This document shows, piece by piece, positions 11,060 through 22,531 of a stretch of DNA of 64,000 nt (positions within the stretch are counted from its first letter, which is position 1; each line of letters opens with the position of its first letter). Source of the DNA: Beverwykella pulmonaria (Eukaryota; Ascomycota; Dothideomycetes; Pleosporales; Melanommataceae); NCBI GenBank assembly GCA_001599595.1, contig BCHH01000015.1, forward strand, positions 897,431-961,430, written 5' to 3'. Position numbers and translations under genes: made by a program. Under the pieces are notes generated by a model. That model had not been told where the DNA came from. It searched no databases and saw only the letters and a program-made list of their open reading frames with translations.

Positions 11060-12487
11060 TTATTTTACAGCGTCTCGCACAACGCCATCAGATATCCACC
11101 TCCCGTTAAACTTTTCCTTCAGCACTCTCAATTTGGAGAAGAATACATCATCGTCTACATACGCGCCCTTGAGCCACCTCTCGCCTTTTGTGGCGTCGAA
11201 TGCTCTCCTTGCATGCAGAATCCTTCTGTTATCAAAGATGACGCACTCCCCCTCGTTCAATCTATACTCGTACAGATTCTCTTCCGAGCTGAGAAGCTTG
11301 TCAAACGCATGCGCGGCAGAAATGTAATTTCGCAGCGCAGTCTGGTTCTCTCCTCCAATACGGGCTTCGAAGGGGCCTTGGAATGGCGGAGACCAGTTCA
11401 CGTGGCGGATGGCGAGGTTAGTAGGCTCGCTGTACTTGGGGTACGGGAAGAGCTCGATGGTGGGTCGGGTGCAGTGATAATGCTGGGTGGGGTGGTGGTA
11501 CTCATATGTCACGGGGAACGTGCACAGGGTGCGAAAGTGGAAGGCGGACGAGGAGTGCAGCTGGTGTGCAGCGTGGAAGGAGTCGCTGAAGAAAGACTCG
11601 CCGCCCGGAGCTTGAGCACGAATGGCATGCAGGAGCTGGAGATGAGGCGGCTGGGAGGTGTACAGCAAGTCCATGTGCAGACCGAGGTACTGCGGTGTAT
11701 ATGCGATGTTCTCGGCCCCGGGCTTGGGGCGAACGTCCCAGGTGCGGCCGTAGAAGGTATCCTTGAGGTTCCCTATGCGACCGGCGATGTCCACTACCGA
11801 CGCCTCTGATTCGGGGACATTCTTGAGGAAGAGGAGGCCGAACTTGTTCAGATGGCTTATGGCATCGAACAGGGTTTCGTCTTCTGCCATGTACGCCTTA
11901 TAGTCGACCCACTTGTTGTTCTTGACGATGGTGTCCTTGTCCCACAGCACTCGCTCATCGCTGCGCACGCCGCCTCGGAGCTCGAGCTCCGTGTTCAGCG
12001 CCCGTCGCAGCCACGCAATCGAGTGCCTCGTCCGGTGTTCGGGGCCGTACCCAGGCACGTCGTTGTGCCAAACCACCTCCACCACCCATCCCTTCTCTTT
12101 GTCGACCAGGGTGCGACAGGAGCCTTCGATGTCCTCGGGGATGTCGGCCGTCTGGAAGCGCTTCTGCTTGTTGTCGGGGTCGACGCATTGCGGGCAGGTG
12201 CAGCTGTCGCGAAGGAAGGCCGTGTCAAAGATGCGGGGGTCGCCGTCGATGTTCACGGCAACGTGCTTGGAAGGCTTGCCGTCCAGCTGGCCCTCGTTGG
12301 AGGCATCGTGGACAAGGTGCTCCTGCGGCGGTGCTTGCTGCGCTGCGCTCGGTGGTTTGTTCCAGAACTGGCGTACAGGTGTAGCGTTTCTCAGCGCTAG
12401 CGACGGCCCCCAGCGACGCGTGCCGGCACGCGCAGCGTGTGCACGGAGGGCTCGCAGGGGGAGTCTGACGGTGATGTTCAGGGACAT
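11060..12487 (-). CDS. Gamma-butyrobetaine dioxygenase-like Fe(II)/2-oxoglutarate oxygenase
   Basis: A single exon of 475 residues. The N-terminus is basic and alanine/arginine-rich (MSLNITVRLPLRALRAHAAR), as for mitochondrial import. Next is the zinc-binding DUF971/GBBH-like domain with C96-x-C98-x2-C101 and a candidate fourth ligand H141. The TauD-type catalytic domain follows, with the iron ligands H271-x-D273 (LGLHMDLLY) and H425 (RRILHARRAF). This two-domain layout belongs to gamma-butyrobetaine and trimethyllysine dioxygenases of carnitine synthesis. I favour the former from the overall pattern, but cannot exclude the latter. The ATG at 12487 is used because the frame upstream lacks an ATG. 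It is divergent from the thiamine pyrophosphate carrier, 222 bp away. Confidence 0.85.
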   Translation of the reverse strand: MSLNITVRLPLRALRAHAARAGTRRWGPSLALRNATPVRQFWNKPPSAAQQAPPQEHLVHDASNEGQLDGKPSKHVAVNIDGDPRIFDTAFLRDSCTCPQCVDPDNKQKRFQTADIPEDIEGSCRTLVDKEKGWVVEVVWHNDVPGYGPEHRTRHSIAWLRRALNTELELRGGVRSDERVLWDKDTIVKNNKWVDYKAYMAEDETLFDAISHLNKFGLLFLKNVPESEASVVDIAGRIGNLKDTFYGRTWDVRPKPGAENIAYTPQYLGLHMDLLYTSQPPHLQLLHAIRAQAPGGESFFSDSFHAAHQLHSSSAFHFRTLCTFPVTYEYHHPTQHYHCTRPTIELFPYPKYSEPTNLAIRHVNWSPPFQGPFEARIGGENQTALRNYISAAHAFDKLLSSEENLYEYRLNEGECVIFDNRRILHARRAFDATKGERWLKGAYVDDDVFFSKLRVLKEKFNGRWISDGVVRDAVK

Positions 12488-12709
12488 TGCGGTGGCAATG
12501 GAGGGGTTCGGCCATGATGTGCGGGGGTTAGCCACCTTTCAACCAGAGGTTGGGGCTGTGGCCGAGGTGTTACAACAACAACACCCGCTCTGCCGGCCTT
12601 ACCCCTTCGAATTGTGTCTCCTCCTCCCTTCACAGCCGCGATCATACGACCCCCCTAGGCGCTGGCCGGGCAACACGTGGACTCTCGCCATAGCGGAGGC
12701 GCCGGGCGC
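12488..12709. promoter_or_regulatory. Shared divergent promoter, oxygenase / carrier
   Basis: Only 222 bp separate the two start codons, so both mitochondrial genes must share control sequence. The stretch is GC-rich, with CT-rich runs (TCCTCCTCCCTTC) near the carrier side. No specific site was recognised. Confidence 0.5.
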
Positions 12710-13735
12710 ATGTCGGCAAGCGTCGCACACCTAAAGGACGAGGTAGCTATGGAGCCAGCGGTGCAGTTTGTGTATGGGAAAGCGGTAGCTGACGGTATGA
12801 TCCAGGGATCGCAGAGACAAGTCGCTGTCGCCGGCGCCACCGCTGGCCTTGTGTCGCGCTTCGTGATCGCTCCCCTCGACGTCATCAAGATCCGACTCCA
12901 GCTCCAGGTGCACTCCCTCTCCGACCCCCTCAGCATCCGCAATGTCCAGGGGCCCGTCTACAAAGGCACGCTGAGCACGCTCAAGCACATCCTCCGCGCC
13001 GAGGGCCTCACGGGGCTATGGAAGGGCAACATACCTGCCGAGGCGCTGTATCTGGCGTACGGGAGCGCCCAATTCTCGGCCTACACGTACATCTCGCACC
13101 TCCTTGACGCGATTCCACCGCCGTACCAGCTTCCGAGCGCCGTTTCCTCCTTCATAAGTGGCGCCGCCGCCGGCGCTTGCGCGACAACGGCCACATACCC
13201 CTTGGACCTCCTCCGCACACGCTTCGCTGCCCAGGGCCCCGATCGCGTCTACCACTCTATCCTCGCGTCCATCCGGCACATTGGCGAGCATGAAGGGCCC
13301 ACGGGCTTCTTCCGCGGACTGGGAGCGGGCGTGAGCCAGATCGTTCCCTACATGGGCCTCTTCTTCGCCGGCTACGAGGGATTGAAGCCTCTCCTGGCGG
13401 CGTCGGTCATTCCCATGCCGTTCGGGACTTCGGATGCCGCTGCTGGCATCATTGCGAGCGTGCTGTCCAAGACGGCCGTCTATCCCCTCGATACCACCCG
13501 AAAGCGGCTGCAAGTGCAGGGCCCGACGCGACAGAGATACGTCCATCGCAACATACCCTTGCATGCAGGTGTCATCAGCACCCTGTCCCAGATATGGAAG
13601 TACGAGGGCAGGAGGGGGCTGTATCGCGGATTGACGGTGAGCCTGCTGAAGGCGGCGCCCGCGAGCGCAGTCACCATGTGGACATACGAAAGAGCCATGG
13701 GCTTCATGTTGGAGATGGAGCGCGCAGAGGGCTAG
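12710..13735 (+). CDS. tpc1: Mitochondrial thiamine pyrophosphate carrier
   Basis: An intronless mitochondrial carrier of 341 residues with three tandem repeats carrying the PX[DE]XX[RK] signature: [26 protein letters not shown] and [13 protein letters not shown]. The sequence around the repeats ([59 protein letters not shown]) fits the fungal Tpc1 family, which exchanges thiamine pyrophosphate across the inner mitochondrial membrane. ATG 12710 ([11 protein letters not shown]) matches the usual N-terminus. A later in-frame ATG at about 12749 is possible. It is well conserved and looks functional. Confidence 0.92.
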   Translation: MSASVAHLKDEVAMEPAVQFVYGKAVADGMIQGSQRQVAVAGATAGLVSRFVIAPLDVIKIRLQLQVHSLSDPLSIRNVQGPVYKGTLSTLKHILRAEGLTGLWKGNIPAEALYLAYGSAQFSAYTYISHLLDAIPPPYQLPSAVSSFISGAAAGACATTATYPLDLLRTRFAAQGPDRVYHSILASIRHIGEHEGPTGFFRGLGAGVSQIVPYMGLFFAGYEGLKPLLAASVIPMPFGTSDAAAGIIASVLSKTAVYPLDTTRKRLQVQGPTRQRYVHRNIPLHAGVISTLSQIWKYEGRRGLYRGLTVSLLKAAPASAVTMWTYERAMGFMLEMERAEG

Positions 13736-14249
13736 AAGGGGTGGGGGGACACTCGGTTTTATGTATGCATGGCCTGGCGTTCAGCATCTGGGGCACGCTC
13801 TCAAATACCATGGCGGAGACCGGGGACGGCAGACAGCAATAGAGATAGGAAACGGCAAATAGAGCGATTGGATTCGTTATAGGCATCTCATACAAGCCAC
13901 GGGCGCCTTTGGATGTATAGGAAGCGTGCAGCCGACGTACCAGCCAATCGGAGTGCGTTCCCCACTCCCCGCGAACCCTATTTCAGCCCAAGCTTTGCGG
14001 GAGATATTTTTTATCTCAGCGAAATGGTGTCTTGCGATGCGAGTGCGAACGGCCCGCAGCCAGAAACCTGGGAAGTGGTTGCGATGAGGGCGGGGATACA
14101 GGGAAGCACTGCCGGCCATGGGGTTATAGCGGGGCGGGTGGTGTGAGCTCTGCGAGGCCGCCAAAACCTCGAAGCTCGGCACCAGAAAAATACTTTAGTC
14201 TCGTTTTCCCGTGGTCGCAACACCACACCGCACATCGTGCCCGCCAAAC
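13736..14249. other. Intergenic, carrier to hydroxylase
   Basis: This holds the 3' flank of the carrier and the promoter of the Tpa1/Ofd1 gene. It is GC-rich with no ORF of note. No specific regulatory site identified. Confidence 0.4.
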
Positions 14250-16320
14250 ATGAAGCGGAAGAGCGAGGCGCGTGCCAATGGCAAGTCCAAGAAGCGGGCC
14301 ATCGCCGACGACGAAGCCCACGACAACTTCCGCAAGGGCCTCTTCGAGCCCAAGGTCCTGCAGGAGTATACCGACTACTACGCCGCATCGCAGCCGTAGG
14401 TGGTGGAATTCGTGCACCCTCGAGCGCTTTTCTGACCGCGTTTCGTAGGTACAAGCATGCTGTGATCCAGAATCTAGTCGACGACACCCTGCTCCGCAAC
14501 GTGCGCAACGAAATTCGCGAGCACATATCCTTCACGCCCAAAGAGACGGATATATACAAGATCCACCAGTCTGGCGACTTGGCCAACCTCGATGGCCTCA
14601 GCGACGCTGCCCTGCGCAAGCTGCCCTCGCTCCTGACCCTCCGCGACTCGCTATACTCGTCCGCCTTTCGCAAATACCTGTCGTCGGTAACTGGCTCAGG
14701 GCCCCTGAGCGGGGTGAAGACGGATATGGCAGTGGTAGGTTTCTCACGGCTCCATGAAGAGGGGAAAAGTGGCTGATCTGGTGGTAGAACGTCTACACGC
14801 CCGGCTGTCACCTGCTATGCCACGACGACGTCATTGGGAGTCGACGCGTGAGCTGGATTCTTTACCTTCTCGATCCTGACCGTCCCTGGAAGCCCGAATG
14901 GGGCGGCGCCTTGCGTCTGTATCCTACCGAGAATAGGAAGACCGCCAGCGGAGAAGAGGTCAAGGTCCCGCAGCCCGACTTCTCCGTCGTGATTCCGCCT
15001 GCTTGGAACCAGCTGTCGTTTTTCACGGTGCAGCCAGGAGAGAGCTTCCACGATGTCGAAGAAGTGTACAAAAGAGGCCTAGAAGAGATGGAGGAGGAGG
15101 ATGGTGGTCGAGTTCGCATGGCGATCAGTGGTTGGTTTCACATCCCCCAGGAAGGCGAGGATGGCTTTGAAGAGGGCCTGGAAGAGCAGCTCGCAGAACG
15201 CAGTTCCCTTGCCCAACTACAAGGTGGAAAAGCCGACGTATTCGACGAACCACAACCAAATTGGATCGACAATCCCAACTGGGATCGTATCGACAACAAA
15301 GAGGACGAGGAAATGACCGCCGACGAGATAGACTTCCTGATCAAGTACATGAACCCGAACTACCTTACCCCGGACACCGTCGATGAGCTTGCTGGGATGT
15401 TCTCTGACGATTCTTCACTGCGGCTTGCCGAGTTCCTCTCCGTAAAGTTTTCCGCCCGACTCCGCGACTACCTGGAAAGGAAGGACCACGAGGCCAACCC
15501 CAGTCTTCCTGCCAACCCCGTCTATAAGACATCCAAGGTAGGTGTTGCACGACCTCCGCACAAGCACCGCTATCTCTACCGAGAGGCGGTCCATCCGATA
15601 CCCACAACACCGTATCCCGACTCCGACAATATGACTCCTTACGACGACCTGGTCGACATTCTGTTTCCGCATCCCGCGTTCATGAAATGGATTTCGCTCG
15701 TCACTGGTATTACGCTCACGAAAAGCAACATCTACGCTCGTCGATTCAGACGCGGCATGGACTATACACTTGCCACCGCTTATGAGGAAGAGGATCCGCA
15801 GCTCGAGGTTTGTCTCGGTATTACACCGTCTAAGGGCTGGGGAGACGAAGAAGAGGAGGCCGATGTTGCTATCGAAGTCGAAATGGAAAACGGGAGTTCC
15901 AAGAGTAGCAAGAGCAAAGGCAAGAAAAAGGCTAAGGGCAAAGCCATCCCGGAACCCGAACCTCCTAAACCGGAAGAAGAAGTCGGCGGCTATGAAATGT
16001 ACATGGCCGGCGATGACGACGATGGTACCGATGCGGGTGCGGCCGAGCCTTCAACGCATACTGGTGCTGGCCAGCGACGGAAAGCAAAAGCCGACCCCGC
16101 GATTTATAGAAGCGCGCGCGATGATGAGGACGATGGGGTTCTATTTTCGCAACCCGCGGGTTGGAACAACATGGCCATCGTACTGAGAGATAGTGGGGTT
16201 CTGAGGTTTACGAAATATGTGAGTAAAGCAGCGAAGGGGGATCGGTGGGATGTTTGTGCAGAATTTGGGGTTGAGTTGGGCGAGGACGAGGACGATGAAG
16301 AGGACGGGAAGGGGCAATAA
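14250..16320 (+). CDS. ofd1: Prolyl 3,4-dihydroxylase Tpa1/Ofd1
   Basis: Three exons, 14250-14395, 14449-14734 and 14788-16320 (two 53-bp introns with GTAGGT donors), give 654 residues. The N-terminus is basic (MKRKSEARANGKSKKR), a likely nuclear signal. The catalytic 2-oxoglutarate/Fe(II) domain has NVYTPGCHLLCHDDVIGSRR with the H-x-D iron pair (CHDD), SWILYLLDPDRPW, GGALRLYPTE, and a distal His in GESFHDVEEVY. A second, catalytically dead OFD1 C-terminal domain follows (LAEFLSVKFSARLRDYLER, HKHRYLYRE). A lysine/glutamate-rich insert separates it from the terminal ELGEDEDDEED tail. Family members hydroxylate ribosomal protein S23 and affect translation termination and oxygen-sensing factors. 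Confidence 0.93.
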
Positions 16321-17523
16321 TGGGGTGTAAAAGCATGTGTGGTAACGAACCTCTCCCCCTTCGGAGATCTCATGATTCACAGGATCAAAAACGTGGATTT
16401 AGATCACGATGTGACGAATGTTTCAGTTCTTGTTTTTCTTTCAGCATTTGCATTGTCATTTCGTGTGAAATTTTCCGTCACACCTTCAAATGCCAGGAGT
16501 CATGCCCGCTTACCGCACTCAAAGACAAGTCATTCCCTCTTGTGCGAGTTGAATATCGGATCTTAATGACGGACTCAATCCAGAGCCATAACGTCTCAGA
16601 CAATAGTGAATTTCTCGCACACCACTGCTAACCCTAGTCACTGAGAGACATACTGAATCACTCCTTCAGTTTCAAATCCTTCCTTCCTACAAATACAAAA
16701 CCTTGTACATACAGAGAGAGCATCGCTTCAGAGTCCTCCAAGCTTCCGATCATACAAACAAACAAACATGTACGAAATCACCAAACACCTCCTCGTCCAT
16801 ACAAAGCCACAAGGCCTCGCCACAGCCCAAAAGGTAGCACTCACTATCCCTTTCTCCACATCCTCCTTCGAAACCTCTCTCGAAGAATCAGCAACAAGAC
16901 ACCCGGCCCTCAAAACTTTCTCCTCGCTGACAGCAGATTCTAGGCCTGGTTCACGAACCCGCAATCTGAAATATTCATATTGGGAATTGAGGGATGCCTT
17001 GTACGAATCCTCTATCCCCACAGCCTGCAGTTGTAGTCGAGCTGAAGAAAGCGGGAGAGGAAAGGCAGATATGATAGTGGGGAAGAGGGATGGTGCATAA
17101 GGTTTTATTCGCTGGGTTGGAGAGGGGTGTTGAATTGGAGACTTGATTTTTGTTTCAATTACGGACCTGCTATTTCGAAGGTGTGCAAGGAATCTAGAGT
17201 ACTAGAGTAGTATCGAGAGATTTGTTTGACTTGACGTTTCACTTAGCACAGGAGTCACTAGCTAGACAAGAGTTCCGGTAAGTCGTTTTGACTACTTAGT
17301 AACTACGCAAAAGCTACTGCATGGGGAAGCAGTCTATAACATTCTCCAATGACTTATACAATGATTAAGACAACTGACTCACACTTCATAGTCTTACACG
17401 TAACTCTTTACTACAAGTTCTGGATCTAAACTGTACCATATCCTCCTCAAATTCCCAGAGACTCACGAAAGTTACATAGAACACCATCCTACCCCATTGT
17501 ACGTATTACCGACTATGCGAGGC
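16321..17523. other. Long intergenic region with one doubtful small ORF
   Basis: About 1.2 kb. It includes the possible small gene at 16,768-17,100. The rest (17,100-17,520) is AT-rich with no coding signal recognised. It lies between two genes that converge on it, so it is mostly 3' flank. Confidence 0.4.
16768..17100 (+). CDS. Possible small hypothetical protein
   Basis: A 110-codon frame starting MYEITKHLLVHTKPQGLA, preceded by an A-rich leader (AACAAACAAACATG), a good fungal start context. The middle (HPALKTFSSLTADSRP) looks protein-like, but no domain is recognised. Downstream, another frame gives QPAVVVELKKAGEERQI, which could be the real C-terminus if a small intron or frameshift lies at about 17,000-17,020. 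Treat as tentative. Confidence 0.35.
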   Translation: MYEITKHLLVHTKPQGLATAQKVALTIPFSTSSFETSLEESATRHPALKTFSSLTADSRPGSRTRNLKYSYWELRDALYESSIPTACSCSRAEESGRGKADMIVGKRDGA

Positions 17524-19790
17524 TTACAATGCAAGCCCAGTCAATTTCTCGAAAGCTTTATCAAAGGCCAGTGAGGAGCAATGGGCTACGGCCTGAACAG
17601 CGACCCAAAACATACATTTAGGAAGCATGGCGATGACGTTGATGAAGACAGGATCTTCACGTATAGTCTGGTCATCAGCGGCCCCAGTAAGAGAGGACGA
17701 CTCTTGCTCTAGTGAATCGACAACGAAGGACTCTGGAGCTGCAAGGAAGTTCTGGAAAATAATCAGCAACGTTCACTTTCCTAAGGAAGAGATTATTCAG
17801 CTTACCTTGATAGCCTTCCCGATATCGTCGTCATTAGCATCCAGCTCCTTTCCACCCTGGCGGATGAACTCGACGATCTGATGCGACGAAGCGTTGGTAT
17901 GAATATCTAGCTTAAAGGTATCGCCGCAGTGGCCTGGAATGCAGACCCTGTACAATCTCGCCTTTGAAGTGGACGGTTTCATCAATTGTTCGGAAAGGCG
18001 GGCGTGATGGGCAAGCTCTTCAACATCCATTTGCTTAGTATTCTTCGGGGCCGGGGAGCAAGGTATGACGAGGTCACCAGCAACGTCTTTCTCGAGGAAA
18101 TGCTCCTCAGGAGCAAGATCCTCGTTGCGGTACTTGTTCAGATCATCTGTATCTGGGCCTTCATATTCATCGTCGGTCTCAATGATATGTACGTCCTTCA
18201 CCATCTCAGCAATCTCCTCAGGAAGAGAAGCGTTGCGACGAGACTTATGGGGCGAGTTCTCCTTGGCGTTGTGAGCTTTGAAGTAATTGAGCGTCTTGGT
18301 GAAGGGGGTTTCGAAGACTGTCGAGCCTTTGGCAGAATCGATGTGTTTTCCATTCGGAGTTTGGATGGCCGCGGACTCGTTGTCAACACTTGAGACATTA
18401 TGTATGCCGAATGAAGGGAGGTCAAGTCCGGCCGGTTGCTGTGAAGAAATTGTATTAGCTGGGACCCCCTGATTCAACACGGAGCGGTTTTTGGGGGATG
18501 GAGACGCAAGCTAGCTGCTTGAATTGCGGTCTTCCATGAGCTATTTGAAGATTGTCAACTTACCATCGAAGCCCCGCCATCAAGCTCTCCACTGCTCAAA
18601 AGCCTATCAAGCTTCACTGAGTCTACGACAACAACACCAGGCGCAATCGACACAGCACCAGCATATTCTTGCAGATCTTCCAAGCTCGGCTCAGTTCTGG
18701 AAGAGTCGCCATCGTACGTTTCGTCCTCTTCCTTTTGCTCCTGCTTGATACGATCTGCCTCGACCTCCTTGAGTTCTCGATGCCGCACTTTCAGAAGACG
18801 AAGATCCCCTGGTGTAGGCTCACAATCGTCGCGGAAGCTGCTGCCGATGTCTTGAGGACGATGAGGCGGTATGCGAGCACTGGGGAGGTTCACGACATTT
18901 TCGATAGCATTGCCTCCATCTTCGCCCTTATATGAAGCGTCCTCTGCAGATTCGAGAATATCATCAGCGTATCCATCCTTGTCTTCGAAGACTTCAGAAA
19001 CGTCTTCTTCCTTACCGATTTTAGACACATCCTCGTCCTCGGTGGTTACAGAAGCATCTTCGTCTCCCGTGTCGTTAGACCCATCTTCGTCAACGTATCC
19101 AGCATCGCTCTCCGAGAGCATAATATCCCCAGCTTCATTCTCCTGTGACTCTCTAAGCTTCCTCCGGAACTCATCCAGGTCCGCAATCACGAGACCAGCT
19201 ATACCACGATCTTGCACATCTCCTGCGTCAGCGTTGTTCGATGTATTATCATCTACGAATCCCGGATCCTCCTCTTGCAGGATGCTATACTCGGCTAGCT
19301 CGCCTTTACCCTCTCTGAACAGACCGCTATCCTCGACCTTTTCAGATTTCTCGCCAAACTCATCCGGATCCGTAGTCACAACGCCAGTCTGCAATTCGGT
19401 TCCTTCAACAGATTCGTCGACATCTCCATCGCCCCAATCCGAAGCAGGCGATGCCGAAGCACTAGGAATACGCTCAACCACCTCAACGCCTTCTTTATGC
19501 TCATCCTGAAGGGACTTCCGACGCAAGCCTGCACATGGTGATGGCGATGGCAAAACCTCATCCCCACTCCCCATTTGTTCCTCATTGTCGGGGCTCAAAC
19601 ACTGATCTGCGGGGAAATAATGAGACCGAGCTGCGCACGTAGACGGTGGCGATGTAACGTTGTGATGCTGCGACAAAGGAATGTCGGGTGCTGATGGGGG
19701 TTGTTCTAATGAAGATGCCGCGACGCGGAACGCCGTTACGAGTCGTGATTCTGGCGAGAATGGGGATGAGGATGGTGGAATTTGTGACAT
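17524..19790 (-). CDS. Long acidic low-complexity protein of unknown function
   Basis: Three exons: 19790 to about 18564, about 18436 to about 17809, and about 17759-17524. Introns have GTAAGT and GTAAGC donors and clean CAG acceptors. The first exon is serine/proline-rich, then very acidic (DEDVSKIGKEEDVSEVFEDKD), and is likely disordered. A charged segment, LRLLKVRHRELKEVEADRIKQ, may form a helix. The later exons contain an ordered-looking part (RLYRVCIPGHCGDTFKLDIH, ASSHQIVEFIRQGGKELDAND) and end LPKCMFWVAVQAVAHCSSLAFDKAF. I recognise no family. The 5' leader has a TTGC-type microsatellite at about 19,793-19,815. Confidence 0.65.
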
Positions 19791-20215
19791 GTTGCTTGTT
19801 GCTTGTTGCTTGTTGTGTGAGTGTTTGTTATGTGTGTTGGAGCAGATTAGGAACAGATAGAGGTTGGAGAGGTTGATAAGTTGACGTGCTCGAATTGCCG
19901 AGTTGAGGAAGGCGCAGTGCGCGGTGGTTGAACTGAGAAAGTGGTGGCAAGGTGGAAATTTTATATAGTCGAGGGAAGAGGCGGGTGAGTCTTTGGGCGA
20001 TGATGGGATTGCCTGTTTGTTGTGGATCCAACAAACGCGGATATGCACGGTGCAGACCAAAAGTCGCAAGTGAAAGACTGGAATAAACCTGCAAAAGTGG
20101 AAGGTTCAAATTTTCATTCACCTTTGCCTAGACGTCTTACCAATATTACCAGCTTGTCTATTCTCATCCCTTCCTTCCTTCTTTCTTTCCCACCTCCTAC
20201 AGCGAGAGACGATTC
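19791..20215. other. Intergenic with TTGC microsatellite
   Basis: This is the 5' region of the acidic protein gene and the 3' flank of the P450. Imperfect repeats of GTTGCTTGTTGCTTGTTGC lie directly before the start codon. Runs of CTTCCTTCCTT occur near 20,168. Confidence 0.45.
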
Positions 20216-21914
20216 CTAGATCTCAACTCCTTCCTCTGTAACCTTCTCCCCCCGCAACACATACCCATCCCGTCTCGCCTCCGCCGCCTCTCTCTCAATC
20301 GTCCTTTTTACCTCCTCTCCTCTTACTATCCACCTCACTCTATATGGCTTAGGCACCGTATTCGCGCCCGCCTCAAACGCATCATCACTGGTGTCGACCT
20401 TCACCTCCCTCCCCGCTGCATCCAGCGGCGGCCTTACATCAAATGCCCACAACAACTTCGCCAACACAACAAACATGCTATTCTCCGCCAAATGCATGCC
20501 AGAGCAAATCCTCCTCCCGGCGCCAAAATTCCAGTGATCCCGCGCGGAGGCCTCCCCGGCTGCATAGACGCCTGCTTTCTCGGGGTAGGAGAGGTAACGA
20601 GATGGATCGAAGGTCTCGGGGGAGGGGAAGAGGGACGGGTCGTAGTGAATGGCGTATTGCTGGATGGCGACGATGGAGTTGGCGGGGATGTGTATGTTTT
20701 TGTACGTTACGGGCGCAGTGGTGTAGTGCGGTGTGCCGATGTTGGTCACAGGGCGGATACGCATTGTTTCTTTGACGAGGGCTCTTATGTACGGCAGGTC
20801 GTCTTCGTCGTCGAAGGTCGGGGAGCGGGATGTGCCGACTACGCGGGAGATCTCCTCATGGGCTCTTGCGCGGACGTCAGGGTTAGCGGCGAGGTACAAA
20901 ACCGCGATGTTGATTCCGGCGGATGTTGTCTCGGAGCCGGCTTCTATCAGTGAGCCAGCGAGGAAGGCGGCCTGTAGTTCGGTGATGCCTTGAGCGGCAT
21001 AGTTACTCTCGATGACTTGCTTGACGAAGCATTCGGGGGCTTGCTTGGTGTCTACCTGCGTTTTGAGAGACGACCAGAAACTCATCCATAGATTGGCCTG
21101 GCGATCATAATATGGTTGGAGACCTTTACGCCACCACTGGAGATACAGTGGCAGACGACCAAGAGGAGGAATCGTATCAGCGAGATACGCGCCCGGGGCA
21201 GCGATAGACGAGAAGTCTGTCATGATGCCGTAGATTTCACGGACTTCGTCGCATTCCTGCCTCCATCAGCTCAAAGCCCTCCATTATCACTGCGCCAGGG
21301 GATAGAAGAATACACACCCACTCTGGAATCCTCTTGCCATACGTACTCGTCATCATAACACTGACCGTATACCGTCTCACCGCTTTATACCCCTCTTCAC
21401 TCCCCTCCCTCCTTCCTTTCTCCACGCATTTCCTCAGCACCTCCTCAAGCAACATCTTGCCCTCCCACTCCTGACTCGGCTTGAACGTCGCGCTCACCTT
21501 CGGCGTCAAAAGTCTATGAGACACACCTCTGCACCTCCTCCACCGCTCCCCATACCCCATGAACAGGAACCTCATCCCCCCACTCAGCGCGTCCATAGCA
21601 ACCGGCATCGGCGCCCGCGAACTCGTGTGCACGCTCTGCTTGTCCAAGACTTCTTTAACCGCATCGGGGGAGCACAGCATGTACCAGTCGTTCCATCCTA
21701 GTTTTATTTTGAACACTTCGCCGTAGAGACGCGACCACTGGATGACGGTGCGGTGCGGTTGGGTACTGAGTTGGTGAGCGTTTCCGACGATGGGGAGACC
21801 TTTTGGACCTGGGGCTGAGACATAGCCTAGTGGCGGACGGTTTTTGGTATTATTGCGAACAACATATAAGACAACGAGTGCGAGGATAGTGATAGGGAGT
21901 ATGTAGAGAACCAT
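20216..21914 (-). CDS. Cytochrome P450 monooxygenase
   Basis: Two exons, 21914-21318 and 21256-20216 (61-bp intron, GTGTGT donor), give 545 residues. One N-terminal membrane anchor (VLYILPITILALVVLYVV) is followed by the proline-rich hinge APGPKGLPIVG. Class II landmarks: I-helix AGSETTSAG, K-helix ETMRIRP (ExxR), PERF-like FDPSRYLSYP, and the heme loop FGAGRRICSG with the axial cysteine. The family type resembles fungal O-methylsterigmatocystin-oxidoreductase-like P450s of unassigned substrate. It sits at the left edge of the catabolic cluster. Its promoter has a CCCCA/TGGGG inverted repeat, which suggests membership. It would carry out an initial hydroxylation on the ER membrane (inference). 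Confidence 0.92.
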
Positions 21915-22531
21915 GTGGGGCGATACCTTGCAGGTGTTGATGCTTTGGGAAATTGTAAGCCCAAAGAAGGATATGGGAAACCTAGAGGATGAAAAGATGG
22001 AGTGACAGTGGGATGACTATGCCAAAAACAATGGCGGGAGTCCAAATAAAGTATATAATTGACGTTGGGAGTGCCAATGGTTCGCACGTGCTACCCCACA
22101 TTCAGGCACATGGGGTAGGATCCTGCTGAGAACTCCGCACTCCGCACGCTGTGAGTGGTGGAGATTGTGTGTGGAGCCTTCAGTTCTCGTAGGATGGCAG
22201 CTGCCAATTTGGGTAAATATCGTTCGATTCTCACGTTTTGGTGATGCTACCTTCGTGTGCTCGCTCATATTTAGACCCCATTGCGTCCTCGAATTTGAGA
22301 ATCCCAATTCCTGCCCGGATCCAGTTTTTATTTGGACCACATGGTTTGTGATATAAAGATACAAAACGCCATTTCATGCATATCGTCCCAGACCCAGTCC
22401 TAGTCTTAGGACAACCCGCTTTTCGGCCCCAATAATCCTATTCGTTCATGAGTTTCATTCAGTCATCCTCTTCTCCATATCTTATCCAACTCTGTCAGGG
22501 ACAGACATGCGGAAGAAGATGACTGCAACCG
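21915..22531. other. P450 promoter region
   Basis: A 617-bp region between the P450 start and the 3' end of the C2H2 regulator. It contains the inverted repeat at 22,091-22,118, a CTCCGCACTCCGCAC direct repeat at about 22,133-22,147, and a TGTGGGG directly abutting the P450 start codon (21,914-21,920). Confidence 0.55.
22091..22118. promoter_or_regulatory. Inverted repeat, CTACCCCA-N12-TGGGGTAG
   Basis: Two perfect 8-bp arms separated by 12 bp, about 180-200 bp upstream of the P450 start. The left arm extends to CCCCACA, the shared cluster motif, and the right arm reads CATGGGG. The form is that of a binding site for a dimer or for two facing zinc-finger proteins. Confidence 0.6.

Noticed and set aside
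12225..12734. Long plus-strand frames opposite the oxygenase gene
   Set aside because: GC-rich antisense frames without motifs. The minus frame carries the full iron- and zinc-binding residues.
15365..15672. Minus-strand open frames inside the Tpa1/Ofd1 gene
   Set aside because: Shadows of a strongly conserved coding exon on the other strand.
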